From: Candidatus Paracaedibacter acanthamoebae
Lineage (GTDB): Bacteria; Pseudomonadota; Alphaproteobacteria; Paracaedibacterales; Paracaedibacteraceae
DNA: 64,000 nucleotides
NCBI RefSeq assembly: GCF_000742835.1
Contig: NZ_CP008941.1
Span: 1-64,000 of the forward strand
Direction of reading: 5' to 3'
The number at the start of each line of letters is the position of its first letter. Positions within the stretch are counted from its first letter, which is position 1. Positions 10,338 to 18,872 of the stretch are shown here, piece after piece. The notes under the pieces were generated by a model. The model was not told the origin of the DNA. It made no database searches and was given only the letters and a program-made list of their open reading frames with translations. A program made the translations under genes and the position numbers.

Positions 10338-10778
10338 TTATTTAGCAACCGGTGCAGCTGCTTCTTTTCCTTTTCCAGCATGGTGAGCTGCTCTCTTATC
10401 AGCGCGTTCTTTTTTCATAGCTGTTTTTTTATCAACGTGTCCTTTTTCCATGGCTGCTTTTTTATCGATATGGGCTTTATGCATTTCAGCTTTCTTGTCA
10501 AGGTGCGCCTTATGCATTTCTGCTTTCTTCGCGGGATCCTTTTCATTTTTCATTGCAGCCTTGTGCTCAGTATCCATAGTTTTCATTGCAGCTTTATGAT
10601 CTTTATCCATGGCTTTCATTTCAGCTTTGTGATCTTTATTCATTTTTTTTATGCCCGGATGGTTTTCGTGCTTCATCGTTTTATGATGGCCTTTTTCGGG
10701 ATCAGCTTCTGTCGCAACAGCCATTGGGGCGGAAGTTAAAAGAGCAACGGTGCTAAGGGCTAAAAGTAATTTGTTCAT
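10338..10778 (-). CDS. Secreted His/Lys/Met-rich repeat protein
   Basis: The 146-residue product begins with a signal peptide (MNKLLLALSTVALLTSAPMA, then VAT) and is otherwise a low-complexity chain of about 11-residue units such as DHKAAMKTMD, AEMHKAHLDKK and AEMHKAHIDKK. Nearly every unit contains His, Lys and Met with a regular Asp/Glu. This suggests a long charged helix with regularly placed metal-binding side chains, exported to the periplasm. The start is well supported by GAGGAGG upstream of the ATG. Similar proteins are often annotated only as hypothetical. A role in metal binding or as a structural or DNA-binding periplasmic protein is inference. It stands alone between two terminator-like hairpins. 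Confidence 0.8.
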   Translation of the reverse strand: MNKLLLALSTVALLTSAPMAVATEADPEKGHHKTMKHENHPGIKKMNKDHKAEMKAMDKDHKAAMKTMDTEHKAAMKNEKDPAKKAEMHKAHLDKKAEMHKAHIDKKAAMEKGHVDKKTAMKKERADKRAAHHAGKGKEAAAPVAK

Positions 10779-11321
10779 GATATCCTCCTCAGGAAAAATT
10801 TAAGATCTAACATATATATAATTAAGGCAAATAGGTTAATAACTACTTAAAATTTAGAGGTTTTTAAAAAAATAGGAGGAATTGGTTATATATCTTCCAA
10901 GATTATTTTTTAGTCGATGACTCTTAGCCTCTTTGTTATTTAAAATTTATTTTCGTTAAAGCGACGCTATCGGCAAAAAATTGAGTTCAAAAACTAGAAC
11001 AACATATCAGAGGACAGGGGGGATGTCAAAGTTGAAGAAGGGTTTCTGCCTATCATAAGCAACTTTATCGGGTTTTTTAGAAAAGTTCTTTCTTTTAACA
11101 TCTAACGTGAATCGAGATTTTCCCTCAAGCTATAAGGCAGGTAGGATATATAAATATAGGTTTATGGAAAGGGCTCATGGACTGAGGTGCTACTCAGACT
11201 GAGATCAAATCCAGTCGACTAGCAGATTGTCCGGAAAAAAATGGAGAAGAAAAAAGCAGGAGTAATCGCGTACAGGCATGACATCCCGGTTTTTAGGCCG
11301 GGAGTCCATAGATAACAAAAC
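10779..11321. other. Long gene-free stretch between hfq and the repeat protein gene
   Basis: These 543 bases contain no convincing gene on either strand. The left end should carry the promoter of the repeat protein. A small nested inverted repeat around 11176-11205 (CTGAG and CTCAG steps) and a stronger hairpin at 11280-11306 are the only structures seen. A small RNA here cannot be excluded. Confidence 0.4.
11280..11306 (-). terminator. Hairpin downstream of hfq
   Basis: TCCCGG pairs with CCGGGA around a CCTAAAAA loop, extended by GAC/GTC across a bulged T. It lies just past the hfq stop. No T run follows, so it may be a processing or stability hairpin rather than an intrinsic terminator. 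Confidence 0.4.
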
Positions 11322-11585
11322 TTAGTCCACAATTTCTTCGGGTTGTGGGCTTGCTGTCCCTTCAAACAATTGAATAGGTCCTTGTGGCATAACTGTTGAT
11401 ATTGCATGCTTGTAGACCAGTTGAGAGTGTCCGTCCCGACGTAATAGCATAGAAAAGCTATCAAACCAGGTAACAACGCCTTGAAGCTTAACACCATTAA
11501 TCAAGAAAACGGTCAAAGGGGTTTTGTTTTTGCGAACGTGATTTAGGAAAACGTCTTGGACGTTAACGGGTTTATCAGTTGCCAC
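11322..11585 (-). CDS. hfq: RNA chaperone Hfq
   Basis: Hfq forms a hexameric ring that pairs small RNAs with mRNAs. The 87-residue product shows both Sm motifs: an N-terminal helix and Sm1 ([32 protein letters not shown]), then Sm2 ([12 protein letters not shown]), where YKHAIST matches the proteobacterial signature. The C-terminal tail is short, as in alphaproteobacteria. The frequent neighbour hflX is not present here. It is transcribed leftwards behind the HAD phosphatase gene, 77 bases away. Confidence 0.96.
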   Translation of the reverse strand: MATDKPVNVQDVFLNHVRKNKTPLTVFLINGVKLQGVVTWFDSFSMLLRRDGHSQLVYKHAISTVMPQGPIQLFEGTASPQPEEIVD

Positions 11586-11662
11586 TTGCGAACTCCGTAA
11601 TTTATTTAAATTTTATTCATAATCCACGTTACGATTATTTTTGCAAAGTTCCAAGGGGGATT

Positions 11663-12310
11663 TCACAATTTTGACAAAATTTTTTCGATGTCCTCGCAGT
11701 TTTTTACAGCTTGAGCGTAAGAATCCGCTTCTGCATGGCAAAAACCGATGGGAATGGGCAAGCACCCGATTGCTTCGGCACAGCGCCAATCCACAGGGGC
11801 ATCGCCGACGAACCAGATGGCTGGCGATGCCTCCATTCCCATAGTTTTTAAGGCGAGGAGAGCAGGGGCAGGATCAGGTTTATCTTTTACAGCGTCTCCC
11901 GCCCCAATCAGCGCAGAAAAGAATCTATCCCATTTTAGATGAGATACTTCTCTTCTAAGAGTTGCCCCCCCCTTATTGCTCACCAATCCCATGGGAATAT
12001 TCTTATCAGTCAACTTATTTAAAAGGGCTAGTGCCCCCGGCAGGGGATTTAAAAACTTTAAATGGTTTTGATGATAAAAGTCGAGATAGATGGCAAGAGC
12101 TTCTGGCCAGCGATCCCCAAAATGATGGGGCAGACCATCTTTAGCTGATAATTGGGTCTTCTGTTTAATGTCTTGCTCTGACCATGTTTTCATTCCAAAA
12201 TGCTCTAACGTCTGATTAATCGCTGCGCAGATTAACGGCATGGTATCCACAAGGGTATTATCCCAATCAAAGAGAACGGCTGTCGGTTTTTGGTGCTGGG
12301 AATACGGCAT
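11663..12310 (-). CDS. HAD-family phosphatase (phosphoglycolate phosphatase-like)
   Basis: This 215-residue protein is a haloacid dehalogenase-type hydrolase. Motif I is FDWDNTLVDT, with nucleophile Asp15 and acid/base Asp17. Motif II is VSNKGG. Motif III comes from KPDPAP, and motif IV is WFVGDAPVDWRCA. A helical cap domain sits between motifs I and II, as in Gph and related subfamily I enzymes. It likely removes phosphate from a small metabolite; the substrate cannot be read from sequence. Its start abuts the stop of the aminotransferase gene with no gap, so the two should be co-translated. Confidence 0.85.
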   Translation of the reverse strand: MPYSQHQKPTAVLFDWDNTLVDTMPLICAAINQTLEHFGMKTWSEQDIKQKTQLSAKDGLPHHFGDRWPEALAIYLDFYHQNHLKFLNPLPGALALLNKLTDKNIPMGLVSNKGGATLRREVSHLKWDRFFSALIGAGDAVKDKPDPAPALLALKTMGMEASPAIWFVGDAPVDWRCAEAIGCLPIPIGFCHAEADSYAQAVKNCEDIEKILSKL

Positions 12311-13162
12311 CTAGCCTCCTGTATAGTCAAGATAAAGCTTCATAAGTTTTTGAGTAATGGCGCCTGGCTGGCCATCCCCAATAACCGTCTGATCGACTTT
12401 TGTGACGGGAGTGATACCCGACACTGAGGCTGAGAGAATAACTTCTTGGGCCGATTTTAACTCGGTTAGGGAAAATGCTTTTTCTTCCACCGTAATGCCG
12501 TTTTGTTGGACCAACCCAATAAGGCGCTGACGGGTAATGCCGCCCAAAATAGATTGAGAAAGGGGATGGGTTTGCAAAACACCATCTTTGCGGACAATCC
12601 AAACATTGGTGGCACTGGCTTCAGTCACAGTGCCATCAGGCTTATACAAAATGGCTTCATAGCACCCTTGCTCTTCGGCTTGTTGTTTGCTGAGTATATT
12701 TGGCAACAGTGAAATAGATTTAATATCTGGTCGGGCCCATCGGTTATCCAAAAGCGTGATGGCGGCAACCCCCTTTGCCTTGTTTGCCATAAGCTGCCGT
12801 TGGTTTACATGGCGGGCGGTCACGACAAGAATAGGGCGAGGATCTTTTGGAAAACTGTGATAGCGAGGGGCAATGCCACGGCTAACTTGAATATAAATCA
12901 TTGCATCTTGAAGCCGATTGAGGCGGATGATTTCTTGGCAAATATGGACTAAAGCAGGACGGGATAGCGGAGAGAGAATCCTCAGTTCGGCCAGAGAATA
13001 ATCAAGCCGATCTAAATGCTCCTGAAAATCAATAAAATTACCCTTAACGAGGGCAATAACTTCATAAATTCCATCGGCAAATTGATACCCTCGATCCTCA
13101 ATATGAGTTGACGCTTCTGGCTGAGGGACATACTGACCATTAACATAGGCAAAGCGGGACAT
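12311..13162 (-). CDS. dat: D-amino-acid aminotransferase (class IV PLP enzyme)
   Basis: The 283-residue protein is a fold-type IV pyridoxal-phosphate aminotransferase. FAYVNGQYVP opens the small domain. RPDIKSIS contains the likely PLP-binding Lys148, TEASATNVWIV carries the conserved Glu, and SQSILGGITRQRLI binds the cofactor phosphate. The overall pattern matches D-alanine aminotransferase better than branched-chain IlvE or 4-amino-4-deoxychorismate lyase, but this is a judgement from motifs. A D-alanine/D-glutamate role in peptidoglycan precursor supply is likely. It lies 9 bases after bioA and abuts the HAD phosphatase gene. Confidence 0.82.
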   Translation of the reverse strand: MSRFAYVNGQYVPQPEASTHIEDRGYQFADGIYEVIALVKGNFIDFQEHLDRLDYSLAELRILSPLSRPALVHICQEIIRLNRLQDAMIYIQVSRGIAPRYHSFPKDPRPILVVTARHVNQRQLMANKAKGVAAITLLDNRWARPDIKSISLLPNILSKQQAEEQGCYEAILYKPDGTVTEASATNVWIVRKDGVLQTHPLSQSILGGITRQRLIGLVQQNGITVEEKAFSLTELKSAQEVILSASVSGITPVTKVDQTVIGDGQPGAITQKLMKLYLDYTGG

Positions 13163-13171
13163 GCTGAATTT

Positions 13172-14458
13172 TCATTTTGATTGAGATATACAATCTATAA
13201 TCCTAACATACGCGGAGTGCAACTGTTCTGCCGTCAGACAATAAGGTGGCAAAATATAAACTGTCGCTCCAAGAGGTCGGATATTGAGGCCCGCTTCGAT
13301 GACAAGGCTTTTAAATTTTTTAGTTTGACCAGGATTAAAATTTTTAAGATTAAAGGCCAAGATGGTTCCTTGGTGGCGAACTCTTTCAATATCAGGGTTG
13401 GCGAGAAGTCTTGGAGCCCACTCCTGGTGCATCTGGCATAAAGCAGCAATTTTTTGGTGGGTTTGCTCTTGCTCAAAAACATCAAGGCTTGCAAGTGCGG
13501 CAGCACAGGCTAAGGGATTCGCTGTATAAGAATGGCCATGGGTCAAGGCCTTGGCGTAAGTTTCATCGAGGAAGGCATTATAAATTCGATCGCGGCATAG
13601 GGTGACAGCCAGCGGAAGAAAACCGCCGGTAATACCTTTTGATAAGCATAAAAAGTCGGGATAAACACCATTCAAGTAATCACAGGCGATCATTTTACCC
13701 GTCCGACCAAAGCCGGTCATGATCTCATCGGCTATTGTTAAGACGCCGGCTGTTTTACATCGTTTAAAGACAGCTTCCACAAACGAAGGACGACACATAG
13801 CCATGCCACTGGCGCCTTGAATCATGGGCTCTAAGATCAGAGCAGCTGTTTCATTGGCATGCTCCTCGAGATAGAGATCGAGCGCTATCAGGGCTGCTGC
13901 TTCTTTTTCCTCAACGGTGGTGTCTTCAAGCCACGTCGCCGGGAAGGGTAAGAATGTGACCTCCTGCAGCAGATCAAAAAATGGATCATAATAGCCCGAT
14001 GTTTTTCCAACCGCCATCGCCCCAAAGGTATCGCCGTGATAGGCGCCCTCAAAGGCAACAAAACGAGGCCTATTCTGTCCCTGATTGTGCCAATATTGAT
14101 AGGCTATTTTTAAAGCAACCTCAATGGCTGTAGAGCCATTGTCGGTAAAAAAAACCTTGTCATAAGCGGGGGCAATGGCTAGCAATGCTTCAGCAAGCTT
14201 AATAGCCGGTTCATGAGTAAACCCTGCAAACATAACGTGCTCTAGTTGGTTTGCTTGTTTAGCAATTGCTTGGGCAATATAGGGATGGGCATGGCCATGA
14301 ATGTTAACCCACCAGGATGAAACGAGATCTAAGTATTCTTTGGCGTTTTCATCGAACAGGCTTGCCCCTCGGGCATGGGTAATGACGATGGGGTCATCGG
14401 CCGTATAGTGTTGTGTAAAGGGATGCCAGATGGATTTTTTGTCTCGAGAGGATAGCAT
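13172..14458 (-). CDS. bioA: Adenosylmethionine-8-amino-7-oxononanoate aminotransferase BioA
   Basis: BioA converts 7-keto-8-aminopelargonate to 7,8-diaminopelargonate in biotin synthesis, using S-adenosylmethionine as amino donor. The 428-residue product begins with the diagnostic IWHPFTQHY block and contains a class III aminotransferase core. LSKGITGGFLPLA carries the PLP lysine at Lys274. VSSWWVNIHGHAHP and FFTDNGSTAIEVALKIAYQY also match the family. The gene starts inside the bioD reading frame, overlapping it by 130 bases. bioB, bioC and bioF are not in the window. Confidence 0.93.
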   Translation of the reverse strand: MLSSRDKKSIWHPFTQHYTADDPIVITHARGASLFDENAKEYLDLVSSWWVNIHGHAHPYIAQAIAKQANQLEHVMFAGFTHEPAIKLAEALLAIAPAYDKVFFTDNGSTAIEVALKIAYQYWHNQGQNRPRFVAFEGAYHGDTFGAMAVGKTSGYYDPFFDLLQEVTFLPFPATWLEDTTVEEKEAAALIALDLYLEEHANETAALILEPMIQGASGMAMCRPSFVEAVFKRCKTAGVLTIADEIMTGFGRTGKMIACDYLNGVYPDFLCLSKGITGGFLPLAVTLCRDRIYNAFLDETYAKALTHGHSYTANPLACAAALASLDVFEQEQTHQKIAALCQMHQEWAPRLLANPDIERVRHQGTILAFNLKNFNPGQTKKFKSLVIEAGLNIRPLGATVYILPPYCLTAEQLHSAYVRIIDCISQSK

Positions 14459-15075
14459 AAAGCATTCTGCAATTGGAGCCCTAATAAATTATTATAACAT
14501 AAAGGCGAGAGAATCGGAAGGCGGGCGAGAAGCTGTGTTTGCCCAAAGAATTCAATATCGGTAAGGTTTCGGTCATTGGCCTCGCCCACCGCAATCACGC
14601 CCGCAACGGGAATTGATCTGTTTCGTAAAGCTTCTAAACTGATAAGGGTGTGGTTGAGTGTGCCCAGGCTGGTCCGAGTGACGAGAATCACCGGAATTGT
14701 CAGTCTTTGAATAAGATCAATCATTAAATCGGTTTGATTAAGCGGGACCATTAATCCGCCGGCTCCTTCTATAATCAAAGGACGACGTTGATTAATTTTT
14801 TTATAGGTCTCTAGAATAAAGTCCAGGTGAACGGTCTTGTTTTCTGATGAGGCTGCTTGATGGGGTGACAGGGGCGCCTGAAATTCATAACAACTGGGAA
14901 TGATGTCATTCTCAGTACAGCGGGATAGGGTTTTGACCGTTTCAAAATCTCGGCCATCTGATAACCCTGTTTGGATTGGTTTCCAGTAAAGGGCATTGAG
15001 GTGTTGTACAAGCCAAGCAGAAACCACTGTTTTGCCAATATTTGTGTCCGTTCCTGTTATGAAATATTGCATCAA
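14329..15075 (-). CDS. bioD: ATP-dependent dethiobiotin synthetase BioD
   Basis: BioD closes the ureido ring of dethiobiotin using CO2 and ATP. It shows the P-loop GTDTNIGKTVVSAWL near the N terminus, WKPIQTGL, and EGAGGLMVPL, all diagnostic. The reading frame is 248 residues, but recognisable BioD sequence ends near residue 206. The last 42 residues read through the start of bioA in another frame and look like a meaningless tail. Either a native stop has been lost, through mutation or a single-base error near 14460-14520, or the enzyme really carries the extension. It is the first gene of the bioD-bioA-dat-HAD run. Confidence 0.88.
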   Translation of the reverse strand: MMQYFITGTDTNIGKTVVSAWLVQHLNALYWKPIQTGLSDGRDFETVKTLSRCTENDIIPSCYEFQAPLSPHQAASSENKTVHLDFILETYKKINQRRPLIIEGAGGLMVPLNQTDLMIDLIQRLTIPVILVTRTSLGTLNHTLISLEALRNRSIPVAGVIAVGEANDRNLTDIEFFGQTQLLARLPILSPLCYNNLLGLQLQNALCYPLETKNPSGIPLHNTIRPMTPSSLPMPEGQACSMKTPKNT

Positions 15076-15135
15076 GCTTGATCTCTTAAGTTTTTGATGG
15101 CTAAAAGGTACAAGACACTGTGGGAAAAATCAAGC

Positions 15136-16254
15136 TTACCACCATCCACTCCATGACGGCGAAGCAGACGATTTTTTATCAGATGAAGGTGGGCTTTGCC
15201 AACTCAATAAACTGCCAAGCGTCGATACTCCCTCGACAAAAGTACGATCCACCCGTGAAAAATGTTCCCGAACATTTTCCTGAGTGTCAGTTGATATTTT
15301 TTCTAAAAAGGGAAAATGTAAACGATATTGCTGAACAAAGTGAATAAATTTTTTTTCAGTGTCAGAGTCTCTAGCTCCGATCCATTTAAGACCTTTTGTT
15401 AGGATTGATCGATTGTGTTCATATAAATGCTTAATATACTCACAACTGTCCTCATAAAAACTTAACAGATTAGGCTCCAAGATTTTCTGAATGGCTTGGA
15501 CTAAAATAGAGGAGCGCGTATCAGTTGAAAATAGTGTTGTATATTGATTGAGATGCATTTTAATGTTCACTGTAAAAATAGTAGATTTTTTTTCCCACAT
15601 CTCTTTCGCATCTTCTGCGCGGGGCTTGCAATAGCTATAGAGCAAGTCTGATATGGATGAGGAATAATAGCAAAAAATCAGGTCTCTAATTCCATTATCA
15701 TTGGGGCTGTTTGTCACTGAGTCTGCTATTGTTTGTATGTTGTTTTTGTGACGTGCTGTTAGGATCTCCATCTTGCTTAAATTGACATAACCGTGCGTGT
15801 TATTCTTGATGAAAGCGTCCTGTAAGTCGCGCTGTAAGCTCTCAAGGTGTAAATTAACTAAAGTCTCAATTGTTTTAAGATGCTCTGAAGATATTAGTCG
15901 ACGACCATCAAATTGACGTTTATCAATTCCTTTTTGTTCCACAATAAAAGAAATAAGATCTTTCTTATTAAAGTTAGGATTCGTTTTTTCCGGGAGAGGC
16001 CCCTTTTGATTGATAACTTCCAGAGCGACGCGATAATTATCCCCTTCCTCTTGTTGGTCTAAGAGAGCTGCGGTTGAAGAGGAAAGAGAAGGCTCCCTAA
16101 AATCTTGACGATTCATAGCGGCAAAATCACTCATCAATTGATCGAGGATTTTTGTCCCTTGATTATTTTGGTTGAATGAATGCGATTCAGCACTGGAAGA
16201 GGCAATCGTTAGGGCTATCAATCCCAGATAGATATGCAATAATATTTTAAACAT
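15136..16254 (-). CDS. Secreted protein of unknown function
   Basis: This 372-residue protein has an N-terminal signal peptide (hydrophobic YLGLIALTIASSSAES) and then a mostly helical, charged body without repeats I can name. It ends in a Ser/Pro/Trp-rich tail (SASPSWSGWW). No known domain is recognised. It stands alone on the minus strand upstream of the biotin run, with a long AT-rich gap before the divergent TraB/GumN-like gene. Secreted orphan proteins of this size recur at 41.8, 59.8 and 62.0 kb and may be lineage-specific host-interaction or periplasmic proteins; that is inference. Confidence 0.7.
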   Translation of the reverse strand: MFKILLHIYLGLIALTIASSSAESHSFNQNNQGTKILDQLMSDFAAMNRQDFREPSLSSSTAALLDQQEEGDNYRVALEVINQKGPLPEKTNPNFNKKDLISFIVEQKGIDKRQFDGRRLISSEHLKTIETLVNLHLESLQRDLQDAFIKNNTHGYVNLSKMEILTARHKNNIQTIADSVTNSPNDNGIRDLIFCYYSSSISDLLYSYCKPRAEDAKEMWEKKSTIFTVNIKMHLNQYTTLFSTDTRSSILVQAIQKILEPNLLSFYEDSCEYIKHLYEHNRSILTKGLKWIGARDSDTEKKFIHFVQQYRLHFPFLEKISTDTQENVREHFSRVDRTFVEGVSTLGSLLSWQSPPSSDKKSSASPSWSGWW

Positions 16255-16604
16255 ACCGTTCTCATCGTTATCTTTATATCCAATAATAATAAGAATAAGT
16301 AAAAAAATTGCTAAACAAAAGTTTTTTTTGAGAGTAATTTAGAATGGAAAGTTGTAGATCTATCAGGCAATTCTGGTAGAAATAGCTTGGGGCCATAGTA
16401 GCAGGCAAGGAAAGTGGCAACGCATCTTAATCATGAAAATATTTGCTGCCTAAGCATCATTTTTAAAATTAATGGTTTTTGCGGTTTTTTGTTTTCAATA
16501 GAAGACTTAATGCTCTTAAACGTTAGATTTACTTAAAAAATCTCCTCTTTTAAATAAAATATTATTGTAGTATTCACCTTTAATTTAAGAAAAGGATTGA
16601 ATTA
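16255..16604. other. Divergent intergenic region
   Basis: This AT-rich 350-base gap separates two divergently transcribed secreted-protein genes and must hold promoters for both. I see no gene or clear operator. GGATTG at 16593-16598 is only a weak ribosome binding site for the right-hand gene. Confidence 0.4.
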
Positions 16605-17678
16605 ATGATAACAAGAAAAATCATAATATTCTTTATGCTTGCCTTTAAACTAATCAACTCAGTAAAGGCCACGGAAGACTTATCTGAGACAAAAGATAAA
16701 TCCTCTTTGGGATCATTTTTATATCAGCTGGAAGGGAGTGCTGATCAGTCTGTTCGACCGCCGGTTTATTTGTTCGGTACGGTCCATACTATGCCCCATA
16801 CCCTGATTCAAGAGGATGTAAAATTTCTTCTTACAAAGGCCCAAATCTTAGCTAAAGAGATCGGTTTTAGCAATTATGAAAAGTTTCCAGAGTTATATGA
16901 GTTTGGAGATGTTAGCCTTGATCACCTTAAGGAAAAAGGATTCCTTACTGCTGTTCCTCCTCAATGGCCTTCTAAATATTTATCTCCTGAATACAAGGGA
17001 ATGCTGGAGGAAAAATTCAACACCGATTTACAACAAGCGTGGGGATTAAAATTAGAAGAAGTTCCACCGTCCATCATTCATCACTGTTTAAAAAGCCATT
17101 TTGAAATTAGGATCAGAGAAATTTTAGAACAAGTTCCATCTTTAACCAACAATCCAAATGTAACAAATGCAAGTGAAGTAAAAACGGAAATTCCGACCAT
17201 AGATTCTTATATTAAGTGCCAGAAGTATGAGAAAATGTATGATCTGGAAGACGGTCTTATTAGGCTTGAAACCTTATACAATCTACCTGACTTAGCGACA
17301 GAAAAAGTAGAAGTTAGTGTAAAAAAAGTTGAAAAAAATTTGGAAGATTTAATTGAGCTTTATAGCCATGGTAAAAATAAAATTATAGAAATTTTTCATG
17401 AGCAAACCAAAAAAAATGAAAAAGCTTTACTGGGTAAAACTTTAAGTGAGGCCTATCTTACTGGAAACACAGAAGAATTGATGAAAGGTGTCGATGAAAC
17501 GACTTTTAAACGCAATCAATTGTGGTTGCCAAAAATAGAAGACATTATATGTCAGAATAGTCAGAGTTCAATTTTGATTATGGTTGGAGCGGCGCATTTA
17601 TTAGGAGAAAAAGGATTATTAAATTTACTTAAAGCTAAAGGCTTTAACTTTACTCCTCTCACCACTATAAAATATTAG
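16605..17678 (+). CDS. TraB/GumN-like secreted protein
   Basis: The 357-residue product has a signal peptide (IIIFFMLAFKLINSVKA) and resembles the TraB/GumN family, some members of which are metal-dependent proteases. Two family blocks are seen: PVYLFGTVHTMPH with His61 near the N terminus, and ILIMVGAAHLLGEKGLLNLL near the C terminus, each with a GxxH-type motif. Between them is a long helical region. A periplasmic location follows from the signal peptide. The natural substrate is unknown. It is followed by a long hairpin at 17704-17770. Confidence 0.75.
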   Translation: MITRKIIIFFMLAFKLINSVKATEDLSETKDKSSLGSFLYQLEGSADQSVRPPVYLFGTVHTMPHTLIQEDVKFLLTKAQILAKEIGFSNYEKFPELYEFGDVSLDHLKEKGFLTAVPPQWPSKYLSPEYKGMLEEKFNTDLQQAWGLKLEEVPPSIIHHCLKSHFEIRIREILEQVPSLTNNPNVTNASEVKTEIPTIDSYIKCQKYEKMYDLEDGLIRLETLYNLPDLATEKVEVSVKKVEKNLEDLIELYSHGKNKIIEIFHEQTKKNEKALLGKTLSEAYLTGNTEELMKGVDETTFKRNQLWLPKIEDIICQNSQSSILIMVGAAHLLGEKGLLNLLKAKGFNFTPLTTIKY

Positions 17679-17703
17679 TCAATTCGAATAGAGTATTGGC
17701 TAT

Positions 17704-17770
17704 GGGCTTGGAGATAAGAATATGATCGATAAAATGCGTAAAGCAGAAAAACCTTCTTATCTCTAAGTCT
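17704..17770 (+). terminator. Long stem-loop after the TraB/GumN-like gene
   Basis: GAGATAAGAA at 17711-17720 pairs perfectly with TTCTTATCTC at 17754-17763. The stem extends outward to about 17 pairs with a few G-T wobbles, around a 33-base loop. The T-rich TTATTTTAG follows. It probably ends transcription of the upstream gene; the long loop is unusual. Confidence 0.55.
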
Positions 17771-17960
17771 TTATTTTAGAAAGCTTCTTTTATTGATTGA
17801 TTGGGTTGTTGCAAGATGTTAAATATTCACAATTCTCCTCTTTAAAACTTTTTAGGTTATAGACGGTAATGTGCTTCTAGGGGGGGCATATTGGGGCTAA
17901 AATTCCTCGTCTTTAAAGGGCAATAGGTGTAGATTAGAATAATGAAAATTGGAGTGTTGA

Positions 17961-18869
17961 ATGGATGATATAGTTTTAAAGTGGGTGAATTATCTTACTA
18001 CTGTGAAGCGATATTCTCCACATACTATAACCGCCTATAGCCAAGATTTGCGGCAGTTTCTTAGTTTTTTACAGGACTATAAAGGGGCGCCTGTTACTTT
18101 ACAAATGATCAAAGAATTAACTCTTAAAGAGTTAAGAGCTTGGTTATCTGCTCGCCTCTCAACAGGATTTTCTCCCCGCTCGACAGCAAGAGCTCTTTCG
18201 ACTTGTCGCAGTTTTTTTAAATTTTTATCGCGGAACTATCAATGTGAGTTATCCGTAATTTCTTTGCTGGAATCGCCCCGGATTAAGCAAAACTTGCCGC
18301 GTCCCTTGTCTCTCGAGCAAGCAGAATCATTATTGTTAGAAATTGATGGGTATGCCAGTGAAACCTGGGTCGGTTTAAGAGATCGTGCCCTATTTACGCT
18401 TTTGTATGCAACGGGCATGCGTATTAGTGAAGCCTTAAGCCTTAAAGGGGATGTGGTGACAGCAGGTGATCATATCGCCATTCGGGGAAAAGGTGGAAAA
18501 ACCAGAATGGTTCCTTTAATGCCTGTCGTGCATGAGGCGATTTCTAAATACGTCCAATCGTGCCCTTATCCCATAACTGCATCGACCTTTTTATTTTTAG
18601 GTGTCAAAGGAAAAGTTCTAAGTGCTACGGTTGCACAATTATCCTTACGCCGCTACCGGCAAAGTGTTGGTTTACCTGCTTCCGTAACACCCCACGCTTT
18701 GCGGCATACGTGTGCAACTCATTTAATGCAAGAAAGTTCTGATTTACGGGGGATTCAAGAATTATTAGGTCACGCAAGCCTATCTTCCACGCAAATCTAT
18801 ACTCAAATAGATCAGCGCCAACTTCTGCAGGCCTTTACGAAGGCTCATCCGCGCAGTCGGTCAGACTAA
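17961..18869 (+). CDS. xerC: Tyrosine recombinase XerC/XerD
   Basis: Xer recombinases resolve chromosome dimers at dif. The 302-residue protein has an N-terminal SAM-like core-binding domain (VNYLTTVKRYSPHTITAYSQ) and a C-terminal catalytic domain with the expected residues: Arg154 in ATGMRISEAL, Lys180 in GKGGK, His245 and Arg248 in HALRHT, His271 in LGHASLSSTQ, and the nucleophile Tyr280. XerC and XerD are hard to separate without a tree; I favour XerC on length and sequence style. No dif-like site was identified in the window. Its stop lies 3 bases from the stop of the convergent protease gene. Confidence 0.9.
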   Translation: MDDIVLKWVNYLTTVKRYSPHTITAYSQDLRQFLSFLQDYKGAPVTLQMIKELTLKELRAWLSARLSTGFSPRSTARALSTCRSFFKFLSRNYQCELSVISLLESPRIKQNLPRPLSLEQAESLLLEIDGYASETWVGLRDRALFTLLYATGMRISEALSLKGDVVTAGDHIAIRGKGGKTRMVPLMPVVHEAISKYVQSCPYPITASTFLFLGVKGKVLSATVAQLSLRRYRQSVGLPASVTPHALRHTCATHLMQESSDLRGIQELLGHASLSSTQIYTQIDQRQLLQAFTKAHPRSRSD

Positions 18870-18872
18870 ACC

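Noticed and set aside
10380-10739. Plus-strand 119-codon open frame opposite the His/Lys/Met-rich gene
   Set aside because: It is the antisense reading of a low-complexity repeat (Phe/His-rich) and has no start context.
11160-11240. Possible tRNA or small structured RNA (ATCAAATCC resembles a T-loop)
   Set aside because: No acceptor stem or anticodon arm can be paired around it; only short CTGAG/CTCAG stems form.
11219-11497. Minus-strand 92-codon open frame overlapping hfq
   Set aside because: It runs through hfq in another frame and its sequence has no domain-like character.
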